Source of the DNA: an uncultured Oscillospiraceae bacterium
Lineage (GTDB): Bacteria > Bacillota > Clostridia > Oscillospirales > Oscillospiraceae
Reading direction: 5' to 3'
DNA length: 17,932 nucleotides
NCBI GenBank assembly: GCA_934668605.1
Contig: CAKUNY010000018.1
Location: forward strand, 1 to 17,932
This document shows, one piece after another, positions 6,519-14,180 of this stretch (position 1 is its first letter; the number at the start of each line of letters is the position of its first letter). The notes beneath the pieces were generated by a model. That model was not told the DNA's origin and did not search any database. It saw nothing but the letters and a program-made list of their open reading frames with translations. The translations under genes were made by a program, and so were the position numbers.

Positions 6519-7535
6519 ATGGAAGCCTACAGTGACGCGCCGCAGGTGCTGCGCAATTTCTTATCCTATCACGAAACGGTCAAGGGTCAATCGCGCCGGA
6601 CGGTTTCGGAATACTATCTTGATCTTCGGATGTTCCTGCGTTTCGTCCGGCTCATGCGCGAAGAGCTGCCGTACAAAACGCCGCTCGACGATATTCCAAT
6701 CAAGGACCTCGGGCTCGACTTCATCCGCTCGATCACGACCTCCGAGGTGTTTGACTTTTTGTCATATCTCGCGAACGACCGCGAAAATCCGGAAGCTGCT
6801 TCCGGAGACGCCGGCATCGGCTCCGCCGCGCGCGCCAGAAAGCTCTCGGCCATCAAAGCGTTCTACAACTATCTGACGGTGTCCACAAAGCAGATCACGG
6901 AAAATCCGGTCAAGGACATTGAATTTCCGAAAATCCGTAAAAGTTTACCGAAATACTTATCGCTCGACGAATCCAAAACGCTTCTGAAAGCCGTCCAGGG
7001 GCCAAATCAGGCGCGGGATTTTGCGATACTCATGATCTTTTTAAATTGCGGCATCCGGCGCTCTGAGCTCGTAGGGCTCAATCTGACGGATGTTTATGAC
7101 GACCGTCTGCGTGTAGTTGGTAAAGGCAACAAAGAGCGCATCGTCTATATGGGCTCAAGCTGCCGCAAAGCCATCGACCGGTACCTGATCGAGCGCAGTC
7201 AGATCGTGCTGTCGGACAACCGGGCGCTCTTTGGCTCGCGCGACGGCAACCGCATCAGCGTCTCTGCGGTCCACCGGCTGGTCAAAAAGCACCTGCTCGC
7301 CGCAGGCTTGGATTCCACACAGTTTTCCGCGCACAAGCTTCGCCACACGGCGGCAACCCTCATGCTCTCGAACGGCGTGGACCTAAAGACGCTTCAGGAG
7401 GTGCTCGGCCACGAAAACCTCAACACCACGCAGATCTACACCCACATCGAAAGCACTGAGCTCAAAATCGCCGCCGAAGCCAATCCCCTCTCCCATCTGG
7501 CTTTAGACGGCCCGGATACAAAATCAGAAAAATAA
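6519..7535 (+). CDS. Tyrosine recombinase, XerC/XerD-like
   Basis: A 338-residue site-specific recombinase. The N-terminal core-binding (SAM-like) domain spans about 8-130 (FLSYHETVKGQSRRTVSEYY onward), and the catalytic domain follows from about 150. The active-site set is complete: R180 in NCGIRRSEL, K202 in GKGNKER, H272 and R275 in HKLRHTAA, H298 in LGHENL and nucleophile Y307 in TTQIYTH. It is slightly longer than typical XerC/D (about 300), with a spacer rich in Ala and Asp near 95-110. The ATG has an AGGAGG site. It has its own promoter and a 100-base leader with a perfect inverted repeat, and it converges on livF across a terminator. It reads as a resident Xer-type recombinase rather than an ICE integrase; chromosome dimer resolution or a local inversion role are both possible. 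Confidence 0.9.
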   Translation: MEAYSDAPQVLRNFLSYHETVKGQSRRTVSEYYLDLRMFLRFVRLMREELPYKTPLDDIPIKDLGLDFIRSITTSEVFDFLSYLANDRENPEAASGDAGIGSAARARKLSAIKAFYNYLTVSTKQITENPVKDIEFPKIRKSLPKYLSLDESKTLLKAVQGPNQARDFAILMIFLNCGIRRSELVGLNLTDVYDDRLRVVGKGNKERIVYMGSSCRKAIDRYLIERSQIVLSDNRALFGSRDGNRISVSAVHRLVKKHLLAAGLDSTQFSAHKLRHTAATLMLSNGVDLKTLQEVLGHENLNTTQIYTHIESTELKIAAEANPLSHLALDGPDTKSEK

Positions 7536-7552
7536 TCTGAAATTTACAGAAA

Positions 7553-7586
7553 AAGAGCTGCGATTGAGAAAAATCGCAGCTCTTAT
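7553..7586. terminator. Bidirectional terminator between the recombinase gene and livF
   Basis: A perfect 13-bp stem: AAGAGCTGCGATT (7553-7565) pairs with AATCGCAGCTCTT (7572-7584) around GAGAAA. A-rich sequence lies to the left and TT/ATGTTT to the right, so the stem can end both converging transcripts. Confidence 0.8.
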
Positions 7587-7605
7587 GTTTCGCTAAAGCA
7601 GCTTT

Positions 7606-8310
7606 TTAGCCGCCGAGGTAAGCGCGCTTGACCGACTCGCTGGCCATCAGCTCCGCACCCGTTCCGGAAAGCGTGATGCGGCCGGACTCGAGCACGTACG
7701 CGCGGTCTGCAACCTGCAGCGCCATCTGCGCGTTCTGCTCGACGAGAAGAATCGTGGAGCCTGCCTTGTGAAGGCTCTTGATGATCTCAAAAATCTGCTC
7801 AACCAGCAAAGGCGCAAGGCCCATGGACGGCTCGTCGAGCATGAGAAGTTTCGGCTCGCTCATGAGCGCTCTTCCCATCGCCAGCATCTGCTGCTCGCCG
7901 CCGGAAAGCGTGCCACTGACCTGCGTGCGGCGCTCTTTGAGGCGCGGGAACAGCTCGTAGACATGCTCCAGATTTTCGTCAAACTTGCCGTTCGGACGCG
8001 TGTATGCGCCCATTTCCAGATTTTCTTCAACCGTCATTCTCGCAAAAACGCGGCGGCCTTCGGGGCACTGAACAAGGCCGGTCTGGACGATCTTGTTGGG
8101 AGCCACGCCCGTGACGTTGTGGTCCATGAACTGAATCTTGCCGCTTCTGGGCTTGAGTAAGCCCGAAATGGTGTTCAGAACCGTGCTCTTGCCCGCGCCG
8201 TTCGCGCCGATGAGCGTCACGATCTCGCCTTCCTGCACGTGAAGAGAAACGTCTTTCACAGCGTGGATTGCGCCATAGTAGACATGCAGATTTTCAACGG
8301 AAAGCAACAT
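7606..8310 (-). CDS. livF: Branched-chain amino acid ABC transporter ATPase LivF
   Basis: A 234-residue cytoplasmic ATPase of the LivF/BraG type, one of the two ATPases of the branched-chain amino acid importer. It shows Walker A GANGAGKST (35-43), signature LSGGEQQMLAMGRA, Walker B LLMLDEPSMGLAP, the H-loop region at LLVEQNAQ (Gln where many ABC proteins have His, usual in LivF) and the C-terminal ESVKRAYLGG typical of the subfamily. ATG at 8310 follows GGAGGG, placed inside the end of livG; only one base separates livG's stop from this start, so translation is probably coupled. It is the last gene of the operon and is followed by a bidirectional terminator. Confidence 0.95.
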   Translation of the reverse strand: MLLSVENLHVYYGAIHAVKDVSLHVQEGEIVTLIGANGAGKSTVLNTISGLLKPRSGKIQFMDHNVTGVAPNKIVQTGLVQCPEGRRVFARMTVEENLEMGAYTRPNGKFDENLEHVYELFPRLKERRTQVSGTLSGGEQQMLAMGRALMSEPKLLMLDEPSMGLAPLLVEQIFEIIKSLHKAGSTILLVEQNAQMALQVADRAYVLESGRITLSGTGAELMASESVKRAYLGG

Positions 8311-8311
8311 T

Positions 8312-9166
8312 TTATTGGCCCTCCTTTTTCTTGCCGAGGTAGGCTTCGATGACCGCAGGGTTTGCCTGAATGTCCTCGGGTGTGCCCTTGGCGATGATCT
8401 TGCCGAAGTTCAGAACGCAGATACCCTCGCAGATACCCATGACGAGGTTCATGTCGTGCTCGATGAGCAAAATCGCAATGCCGAACATGTCGCGGATGCG
8501 GACGATGTTGTCCATGAGCTCACTTGTCTCCGAGGGGTTCATGCCGGCAGCCGGCTCGTCAAGCAGGAGCAGACACGGATTCGTCGCCAGCGCGCGGACG
8601 ATCTCAAGTCTTCTCTGCGCGCCATACGGAAGCGAGCCCGCCTTGTGGTCCGCCATATCCTGCATGTCGAAAATGCTGAGAAGCTCCAGCGCGCGCTCCT
8701 TTGCGATGCGCTCCTTGCGCCAGTACTGCGGCAGGCGGAACATGGCCGTGCCGAGGGAGTAATGCGTCTCGTTGTGAAGGCCAACGAGCACGTTGTCAAG
8801 AACCGTCAGATCTCTGAACAGACGGATATTCTGGAAGGTTCGGGCGATGCCCATCTGGTTGACCTGAATGGTGGTCTTCCCTGCTGTGTCCATGCCGTCG
8901 AGCAGGATGGTGCCGCGCGTCGGCTGATACACTTTCGTCAAGAGGTTAAAAACCGTCGTCTTGCCCGCGCCGTTGGGGCCGATCAGACCGGCGATCTCGG
9001 TTCTGCCGATGGCGAAGTTGAAGTCGCTGACGGCGCTCAGGCCGCCAAAATCAATGCCGAGGTGGCGCGCTTCGAGAATCGGGGGCAGCGAGATATCGCG
9101 CTCGGGGATGATATTTGTTGCGGGAACCGGAACAAGCTTTGTCTTGGGTCTTTCAGTTCTGCTCAT
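8312..9166 (-). CDS. livG: Branched-chain amino acid ABC transporter ATPase LivG
   Basis: A 284-residue ATPase of the LivG/BraF type. It has Walker A GPNGAGKTT (about 63-71), the Q-loop ARTFQNIRLF, a degenerate signature SLPYGAQRRLEIVRAL typical of LivG, Walker B LLLLDEPAAGMNP and the H-loop LLIEHDM. About 30 residues precede the usual LivG start (residues MSRTERPKTK and a Pro-rich linker), somewhat longer than the common form. Of two nearby ATGs, the one at 9166 is preferred because it sits nine bases after AAGGAGG; the one at 9175 directly abuts that site. The gene overlaps the end of livM by 14 bases. Confidence 0.95.
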   Translation of the reverse strand: MSRTERPKTKLVPVPATNIIPERDISLPPILEARHLGIDFGGLSAVSDFNFAIGRTEIAGLIGPNGAGKTTVFNLLTKVYQPTRGTILLDGMDTAGKTTIQVNQMGIARTFQNIRLFRDLTVLDNVLVGLHNETHYSLGTAMFRLPQYWRKERIAKERALELLSIFDMQDMADHKAGSLPYGAQRRLEIVRALATNPCLLLLDEPAAGMNPSETSELMDNIVRIRDMFGIAILLIEHDMNLVMGICEGICVLNFGKIIAKGTPEDIQANPAVIEAYLGKKKEGQ

Positions 9167-10226
9167 CGTCAGCATCCTCCTTACCTTTTCTCAGCTCCGG
9201 CCGGAACACAAAATTGAGGCCCTTTTCAAGCACTCTGGACATCGAGAAATCGTAGCTGCCGAACAGTCCCTTCGGGCGGAAGATCATCATGATAACCAGC
9301 GCCAGCGAGTAAGCGACCATACGGTAGTCCGCCACCGAACGAAGCAGCTCCGGCAGCACCGTCAGAACCGTCGCCGAGACGATCGAGCCCAGCATCGAGC
9401 CCATGCCGCCGAGGACGACAATGACGAGAATTTCAATGGACTTCATGAATTTGAACGTCGAGGGATAAAGAGAGCCAAGATAGCCCGCGTACAGGCAGCC
9501 CGCGATACCAGCGAGCATCGCCGAGAAGACGAACGCCATCGTCTTATAATACGTCGTGTTGATGCCGACGCTCTCGGACGCGATCTCGTTGTCGCGGATG
9601 GAGAGGATGGCTCTGCCGTGCTTGGATTTCATCATCGTGTGGATGAAGAAGCACGCGAGAACGACGCAGATGAAGACCAGCGTCACAGACGCGAACTTCG
9701 GGATGCGCTTGAGGCCTGCCGCGCCGTAGGTAAAATCGAAGCCGAGCACGGAGTCGATATTCGTCAGCACAACGCGGATGATTTCGCCGAAGCCCAGCGT
9801 GATGATCGCCAGATAGTCGCCGCGCAGACGAAGCGCCGGGATGCCGATGATGATGCCAAAAATACCGGCAACCACAGCGCTGATGACGATTGCAGCCAGA
9901 ATATACGGAATGAGCGCGGCGGTATTGCCCTCTTTCAGAAGCGCCGCTGCGGGGGTTGCCTTCATGAAAATGCCGCCCGCGTAAGCGCCGACCGCCATGA
10001 AGCCCGCGTGACCCAGCGGCAGCTGGCCGAGATAGCCGGTCGCGATGTTCAGGGAAACCGCCAGAATGATGTTGATACCGACGGTGATCAGAATGCCCGT
10101 CCAGTAGTTCGTAATAACGCCGGAGGAAATGAGCCCGGTCAGCAAAAAGTAGAAGCCGACCACCAGTGCGAGGTTGATGATGTACCGCACAGGCATGGGG
10201 ATACGGATTTTCGATCTTGTTTTCAT
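9153..10226 (-). CDS. livM: Branched-chain amino acid ABC transporter permease LivM
   Basis: A 357-residue inner-membrane permease with about nine to ten hydrophobic segments. Recognition features are GHAGFMAVGAYAGGI in the first third, LRLRGDYLAIITLGFGEIIR in the middle (the cytoplasmic coupling loop of LivM) and VVLGGMGSMLGSIVSATVLTVLPE near the end. The C-terminal tail (after FRPKGLFG) is extended and charged. The ATG has GGGGGAGG eight bases upstream. Sixteen bases separate it from the livH stop, and its end overlaps livG, consistent with one transcript. Confidence 0.95.
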   Translation of the reverse strand: MKTRSKIRIPMPVRYIINLALVVGFYFLLTGLISSGVITNYWTGILITVGINIILAVSLNIATGYLGQLPLGHAGFMAVGAYAGGIFMKATPAAALLKEGNTAALIPYILAAIVISAVVAGIFGIIIGIPALRLRGDYLAIITLGFGEIIRVVLTNIDSVLGFDFTYGAAGLKRIPKFASVTLVFICVVLACFFIHTMMKSKHGRAILSIRDNEIASESVGINTTYYKTMAFVFSAMLAGIAGCLYAGYLGSLYPSTFKFMKSIEILVIVVLGGMGSMLGSIVSATVLTVLPELLRSVADYRMVAYSLALVIMMIFRPKGLFGSYDFSMSRVLEKGLNFVFRPELRKGKEDADDEQN

Positions 10227-10242
10227 ATCGGCACCTCCCCCA

Positions 10243-11118
10243 TCAGACCTTTTCCGTGACCGGGTGACCCATAATGCCGGACGGCTTTACGAGCAGCACC
10301 ACGATCAAGATTGCAAACACGACCGCGTCCTTCCAGACAGAAAGACCGACCGCCGCGACGAGCGCTTCGAGAAGACCGATGGCAAAGCCGCCGATCATCG
10401 CGCCAGGAATCGAGCCGATGCCGCCGAGAACAGCCGCGACGAACGCCTTCAGGCCGAGCATCGAGCCCATCGTGGGCGACGCCTGCGAGTACGCGCAGAG
10501 ATACAGAACCGAGCCGATACCGGCCAGCGCCGAACCGACCGCGAACGTAAAGGAAATCGTTTTATTCAGGCTGATGCCCATCAGCTGCGCAGCGCCCATA
10601 TCCTCGGAAACCGCGCGCATCGCCTTGCCGAGCTTCGTCTTCTGGACAAGAAGCGTCAGCGCGACCATTGCGATCACGGCGACGATGATGGTCAAAATCG
10701 CGGTATAGCTGACCGTAACGGAGCCGAACGACACATTGCCGGGAACAAGCGTGTCCATGCTCTTGGTGTCAGCGCCGAACAGAAGCTGCGCACCGTTTTC
10801 AAGCAGGAACGAAATGCCGATAGCTGTGATCAGAAGCGAAAGACGGGGCGCCGAGCGAAGAGGCGTATAAGCAACCTTCTCAATCACAACGCCAAGCAGC
10901 GTACTTGTGACAACAGCCAGAACAACGGAGAGAATCGGGTGCAGGTGGAACGCAGTCATGGCATAGAACGCGGTATACGCGCCGACCATGATGATGTCGC
11001 CGTGGGCAAAGTTCAGAAGCAGGATGATACCATAGACCATGCTGTAGCCAAGGGCCACCAGCGCATACACAGAACCTGTCTGCAAGCCGTTAAACAGCTG
11101 GGAAACAAACAAACTCAT
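10243..11118 (-). CDS. livH: Branched-chain amino acid ABC transporter permease LivH
   Basis: A 291-residue permease pairing with LivM to form the channel. Typical LivH sequence is visible: FNGLQTGSVYALVALGYSMVYGIILLLNFAHGDI at the start, then MRAVSEDMGAAQLMGI (coupling loop) and VLGGIGSIPGAMIGGFAIGLLE. The length is normal for the family. The ATG at 11118 follows a purine-rich AAAGGAAAG tract. The 146 bases between livJ and livH contain two hairpins but no clear promoter, suggesting livH is read from the livJ transcript at reduced level. Confidence 0.95.
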   Translation of the reverse strand: MSLFVSQLFNGLQTGSVYALVALGYSMVYGIILLLNFAHGDIIMVGAYTAFYAMTAFHLHPILSVVLAVVTSTLLGVVIEKVAYTPLRSAPRLSLLITAIGISFLLENGAQLLFGADTKSMDTLVPGNVSFGSVTVSYTAILTIIVAVIAMVALTLLVQKTKLGKAMRAVSEDMGAAQLMGISLNKTISFTFAVGSALAGIGSVLYLCAYSQASPTMGSMLGLKAFVAAVLGGIGSIPGAMIGGFAIGLLEALVAAVGLSVWKDAVVFAILIVVLLVKPSGIMGHPVTEKV

Positions 11119-11146
11119 GAGCTTTCTTTCCTTTCTTTCATCTTTC

Positions 11147-11201
11147 GGACATCCGATGGCTGTCTCTATACACTAAATATAGGGGCACCCATCGGACGTC
11201 C
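11147..11201 (-). ncRNA. Stem-loop in the livH leader of the liv transcript
   Basis: In the minus-strand transcript GGACGTCCGATGG (from 11201) pairs over 13 positions with CCATCGGATGTCC (ending at 11147). The single DNA mismatch becomes a G-U pair in this strand's RNA. The loop is 29 bases and AT-rich. The structure ends about 29 bases before the livH start, close to its ribosome site. Confidence 0.6.
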
Positions 11202-11215
11202 GGAAAACGGCCTTT

Positions 11216-11241
11216 GGGAGGGGAGCTTGCGCTCCCCTCTC
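11216..11241 (-). ncRNA. GC-rich hairpin between livJ and livH
   Basis: GAGGGGAGC (11218-11226) pairs perfectly with GCTCCCCTC (11231-11239) around TTGC; two more outer pairs (one G-U) are possible. On the minus strand the T6 run comes before the stem, not after it, so it does not look like a full terminator. A 3' protective hairpin for the binding-protein mRNA or a partial stop is more likely. Confidence 0.6.
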
Positions 11242-11264
11242 AAAAAACCGTGCCGGGTCAAAAC

Positions 11265-12536
11265 TTAGAACATTTCTTTGAAGACTTCCTCGCCGCCGGT
11301 CAGCTCGATGATCGCAACGGACTTGATGGGGTTGTTGTCGGAGTCGAAGGAATAAGTACCGGTAATGCCCTTCACGCCGTCCATGGTCTTGATGGCGTCA
11401 ATGACAGCCTGCTTGTACTCGTCCGTACCAGCCTCGAGGCCGGCGTCTTCCGCAGCCTTCAGACCGTAAGCCATGATCATGGATGCATCGTAAGCAAGAG
11501 GCGCAAACATATTGGGGACTTCTTCCACGCCGAAGGTCTCACAGTAGTCCTTTTCGAACTGTGCAACGTCTTCGGTGCCGGGCGCGTAGCCAGAGCAGTA
11601 GACGCTGCCTTCGAGTTCTTCTGCAGAAGCATAATCCTTGACGGAGCCGAAGCCGTCGCCGCCGAGGAAGGTGGCGGTGCAGCCTGCCTGACGGGCAGCC
11701 TGGATAGCAAGACCAGCCTCACCGTAATAGATCGGGCAGAAGACAATGTCGGGGTTCTTGGAAGCAATGTTCGTCATCTGTGCCTTGAAGTCCTTGTCGC
11801 CGGTAGCAAACGCCTCGGTGTCGACAATTTCAAGACCCATGCGCTCGGCCTCAACGACGAATGCGTTCTTCAGACCTTCGGAGTAGTCACTGCCGGTTTC
11901 GTAGAAGATCGCGGCGGTCTTGGCATCCAGCTTTTCAACGGCGTAATCCGCCATCTTCTGACCCTGGAACGGATCGATGAAGCAGGCACGGAACACGTTC
12001 GTGCGGACCTCGCCGGTGTCTTCCATAACCGTTACGCCGGTTGCGGTAGCGGAAGCGGTGATCTGGGGCATGTTGTCTTCATAGGTCGCGTCGGCAAGGC
12101 CGATGGTCGCGCCGGTCAAAACAGAGCCGATGACAGCGGTGATGCCGTTTTCCTTGGCAAGGTTGTAAGCGTTGACAGCCTCGACGCCGTCGCCCTTGTC
12201 GTCATATTCCTTGACAACAACCTTCTTGCCGTTGATGCCGCCGGCAGCGTTCAGCTGGTCGAAGTACATCATCACAGAGTTGCGGACAGGAATGCCGTAC
12301 TGTGCGTAGTCACCGGTGGTGTTGCCGATGAACGCGATCGTGATCTCGCCGTCGGTCGCGGCTGCATCGGAAGCGTCAGCGGCTTCATTGGAAGCGGTTT
12401 CGGTGGATGCGGTGGATTCGCTTGCCTGTGTGGTGCTGGAGCTCTGCTCGGTCTTGGCCGCGCAGCCTGCCATGACGCTCAGCAGCATGACGACTGCCAG
12501 CGCGAAGCAGAATAACTTCTTCATGTTCTTCATCAT
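11265..12536 (-). CDS. livJ: Branched-chain amino acid ABC transporter substrate-binding lipoprotein (LivJ/LivK type)
   Basis: A 423-residue extracellular binding protein. The N-terminus is a lipoprotein signal (KK followed by a hydrophobic stretch and the lipobox VMAGC, Cys at about 27), then a Ser/Thr/Glu/Ala-rich linker of about 35 residues. The type-I periplasmic-binding fold follows: ITIAFIGNTTGDYAQYG, NAAGGINGKKV, VIGSVLTGAT and PQITASATAT are classic LivJ/LivK elements. GAGGT lies just upstream of two adjacent ATGs (12536 and 12533); either may be used. It is the first gene of the operon and is separated from livH by structured RNA, fitting the usual need for excess binding protein. 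No convincing promoter was found in its 130-base leader, though a TTGACT lies near 12614-12619. The exact ligand could be another hydrophobic amino acid. Confidence 0.93.
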   Translation of the reverse strand: MMKNMKKLFCFALAVVMLLSVMAGCAAKTEQSSSTTQASESTASTETASNEAADASDAAATDGEITIAFIGNTTGDYAQYGIPVRNSVMMYFDQLNAAGGINGKKVVVKEYDDKGDGVEAVNAYNLAKENGITAVIGSVLTGATIGLADATYEDNMPQITASATATGVTVMEDTGEVRTNVFRACFIDPFQGQKMADYAVEKLDAKTAAIFYETGSDYSEGLKNAFVVEAERMGLEIVDTEAFATGDKDFKAQMTNIASKNPDIVFCPIYYGEAGLAIQAARQAGCTATFLGGDGFGSVKDYASAEELEGSVYCSGYAPGTEDVAQFEKDYCETFGVEEVPNMFAPLAYDASMIMAYGLKAAEDAGLEAGTDEYKQAVIDAIKTMDGVKGITGTYSFDSDNNPIKSVAIIELTGGEEVFKEMF

Positions 12537-12626
12537 TTCTTACCTCATTTGCGAAATATTTTTCAGCTGTACGCGACAGCATGAAATCAGTTTTTTGTCT
12601 CAACGAAGGGCCATAGTCAAAACAAT

Positions 12627-12653
12627 AGCGGCTCTGCAAAAAGCAAAGCCGCT
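12627..12653 (-). terminator. Terminator after the small membrane protein gene
   Basis: On the minus strand AGCGGCTTTGC pairs with GCAGAGCCGCT around TTTTT (one mismatch), followed by ATTGTTTT. It separates the small membrane-protein gene from livJ; if leaky it could act as an attenuator for liv. Confidence 0.6.
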
Positions 12654-12668
12654 TACCTTTGATTCTTC

Positions 12669-12959
12669 CTAGGCCGCCTCACGCGCCCCGTTGGAAGCAT
12701 CCAGCGCATTTCTGCTTTTTGCCATATTCAGTTGCTGCATAATGCGTACGACAAGTACAAGAAGTACAAGCGCCGCAAGCCCTACCAGTACGGTAAGGTT
12801 CATAAGCAGGCAAATAAAAATGGACACGGCCAGAATGGCAGCGTCCAGGCAGATAACATGGGATGCGGATGCCTTGCGAGCGCAAGAACAAGCCGGTGCG
12901 CACGCAGCTGCATCGGTACGGTTCGACTGATTCATCTGAGCCATTTCGTAACGCTTCAT
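12669..12959 (-). CDS. Small Cys-containing membrane protein, unknown function
   Basis: A 96-residue protein that I do not recognise. Residues 1-35 are polar and include MAQMNQSNRT and a cysteine cluster (C20, C24, C26, with C37 just after). Residues about 38-71 are strongly hydrophobic and could make one long or two short membrane helices in a hairpin (C50 lies within). The tail of about 25 residues is polar. A start at 12959 is well supported: AAGGGG lies eight bases upstream and a consensus promoter places the transcript start near 12983, which excludes the longer in-frame ATG at 13115. It is monocistronic with its own terminator. The cysteines could bind metal or form disulfides; nothing ties it to the liv operon downstream. 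Confidence 0.7.
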   Translation of the reverse strand: MKRYEMAQMNQSNRTDAAACAPACSCARKASASHVICLDAAILAVSIFICLLMNLTVLVGLAALVLLVLVVRIMQQLNMAKSRNALDASNGAREAA

Positions 12960-12989
12960 CTCGTGCGCCCCTTCGTTTTTGATGTGCCC

Positions 12990-13018
12990 ATTATAATCTC
13001 GTACTTTACTGCTGTCAA
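12990..13018 (-). promoter_or_regulatory. Consensus sigma-A promoter for the small membrane protein
   Basis: TTGACA (13018-13013), exactly 17 bases, then TATAAT (12995-12990) on the minus strand: a full match to consensus, implying high constitutive expression unless repressed. Confidence 0.85.
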
Positions 13019-13109
13019 GCGTTAAATCCCTGAAAGAAGTCGAAAAATGGCAGTTTGATTTTGTGCAATTTGTATAGGCACCAGAAAATACGGAATATTG
13101 GAGGAATAC

Positions 13110-13138
13110 TTGCATTTCCGGTCAATATTTGGTATTCT
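13110..13138 (+). promoter_or_regulatory. Promoter of the E2-like gene
   Basis: TTGCAT (13110-13115), a 17-base spacer and TATTCT (13133-13138). Short dyads (AATATTG/CAATATT at 13094-13129 and GAATAC/GTATTC at 13104-13137) overlap it and might be operator half-sites, but they could be chance in AT-rich DNA. Confidence 0.5.
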
Positions 13139-13193
13139 ATAGAGGTCGACTGGCGATTTTCGTCAGAACAAGAAAAAGGTGTGTGAAAAGAAT

Positions 13194-14072
13194 ATGGAAA
13201 AAACCACGAAGCGCCGCTTCGGCGATCGGAAGGACGGCGTGCTGCTGCGCGATCTCGACGGCATGCATTTCATTACCCCCATCATCTATCCCAACCGCTG
13301 CGACAACGAGGCCTATCTCTCGGAAACGATCGATCTGACCAATATGAACGCGTATCTGGAAAAGAAAAACGCGGAGCATCCAGACTTCCCCTATACGATG
13401 TTCCACGTCATCGTCGCCGCACTCATCAAGACGATCACGCTCCGCCCGAAGATGAACCGCTTCATCGCGAATAAGAACTTCTATCAGCGAAACGGCGTGT
13501 CCGCGTCGTTCGTGGTCAAAAAGCAGTTTGCCGACGAAGCGGCCGAAGCGCTCGCCGTTGTGCGCGGGAAAGACGAATCGACGTTAGATACCATCCATGA
13601 AGACCTCCGGCACCAGATCATGGACTGCAAGGACATGACGAAGACGGATACCTCGACGGACTTCATGGACATTTTCAACCGCATGCCGCGCTTTCTCGGG
13701 AAATTCATCGTCTGGCTTCTCACGCGGCTGGACGTGCATGGCTGGATCCCTGCGTCGATCATCGAGACCGACCCCTATTACTGCACGGTCGTCATCTCGA
13801 ACCTGGGTTCTATCAAGCTCCACAGCGGCTACCACCACCTGACGAACTGGGGCACGTGCTCGGTGTTCTGCATCATCGGCGAAAAGTCGCTTCGCCCGGT
13901 TTTTAAAGCGGACGGCAGCTATGAAATGCACGAGATGTTAGATCTCGGCCTCACCATCGACGAGCGCCTTGCCGACGGATACTACTATTCCAAGACCATT
14001 AAGCTCCTTCGTAAGCTTTTGGAGAACCCCGAGCTTCTCGAGACGCCCGCAAATCAGGAAATCGAATATTAA
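13194..14072 (+). CDS. Stand-alone 2-oxoacid dehydrogenase E2-like (CAT-fold) acyltransferase domain protein
   Basis: A 292-residue protein resembling the catalytic domain of dihydrolipoamide acyltransferases (E2; chloramphenicol acetyltransferase fold), but with no lipoyl or E1/E3-binding domain, and no E1 or E3 gene nearby. The fold's landmarks are present: a FHVIVAALIKTI helix, VVISNLGSI before the last third, and a C-terminal IDERLADGYYYS at about 255-266 in the place of the E2 active-site DHRxxDG. Here the catalytic His position is Glu (E257) while D261 and G262 remain. I recall this DER form in other clostridial stand-alone homologues, so it is probably a family trait. The ATG at 13194 was preferred over an in-frame GTG at 13179. 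The acyl donor and acceptor are unknown; a non-catalytic role is possible. Confidence 0.75.
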   Translation: MEKTTKRRFGDRKDGVLLRDLDGMHFITPIIYPNRCDNEAYLSETIDLTNMNAYLEKKNAEHPDFPYTMFHVIVAALIKTITLRPKMNRFIANKNFYQRNGVSASFVVKKQFADEAAEALAVVRGKDESTLDTIHEDLRHQIMDCKDMTKTDTSTDFMDIFNRMPRFLGKFIVWLLTRLDVHGWIPASIIETDPYYCTVVISNLGSIKLHSGYHHLTNWGTCSVFCIIGEKSLRPVFKADGSYEMHEMLDLGLTIDERLADGYYYSKTIKLLRKLLENPELLETPANQEIEY

Positions 14073-14080
14073 AAGTCCAT

Positions 14081-14104
14081 AGGGCGGACGACGCTGTCCG
14101 CCCT
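14081..14104 (+). terminator. Hairpin just after the E2-like gene
   Basis: AGGGCGGAC (14081-14089) pairs with GTCCGCCCT (14096-14104) around GACGCT. The following sequence has only short T runs, so it may be a weak first terminator backed up by the one at 14137-14178. Confidence 0.5.
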
Positions 14105-14136
14105 TGCCATATTTCAAAACCAATACGCGCCACACG

Positions 14137-14178
14137 AAAACCGAAGGATGAAGCAAGCCGCTCCATCCTTCGGTTTTT
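14137..14178. terminator. Bidirectional terminator between the E2-like gene and the M56 peptidase gene
   Basis: AAAACCGAAGGATG (14137-14150) is perfectly complementary to CATCCTTCGGTTTT (14164-14177), giving a stem with U-rich exits on both strands. It ends three bases before the peptidase stop codon, serving both convergent genes. Confidence 0.85.
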
Positions 14179-14180
14179 CA

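Noticed and set aside
6519..7535. The tyrosine recombinase as the missing integrase of the excisionase at base 1
   Set aside because: It is 6.4 kb away with intact transporter and regulator genes in between, has its own promoter, and looks Xer-like rather than Tn916 Int-like (no N-terminal Arm-binding domain recognised).
11216..11241. Rho-independent terminator after livJ
   Set aside because: The T run precedes rather than follows the stem on the transcribed strand, so a full stop is unlikely.
8315..12515. Several long plus-strand frames (8315-9217, 8961-10259, 10174-11268, 11214-12515)
   Set aside because: All are opposite the liv operon and show charged, low-information sequence with no family features.
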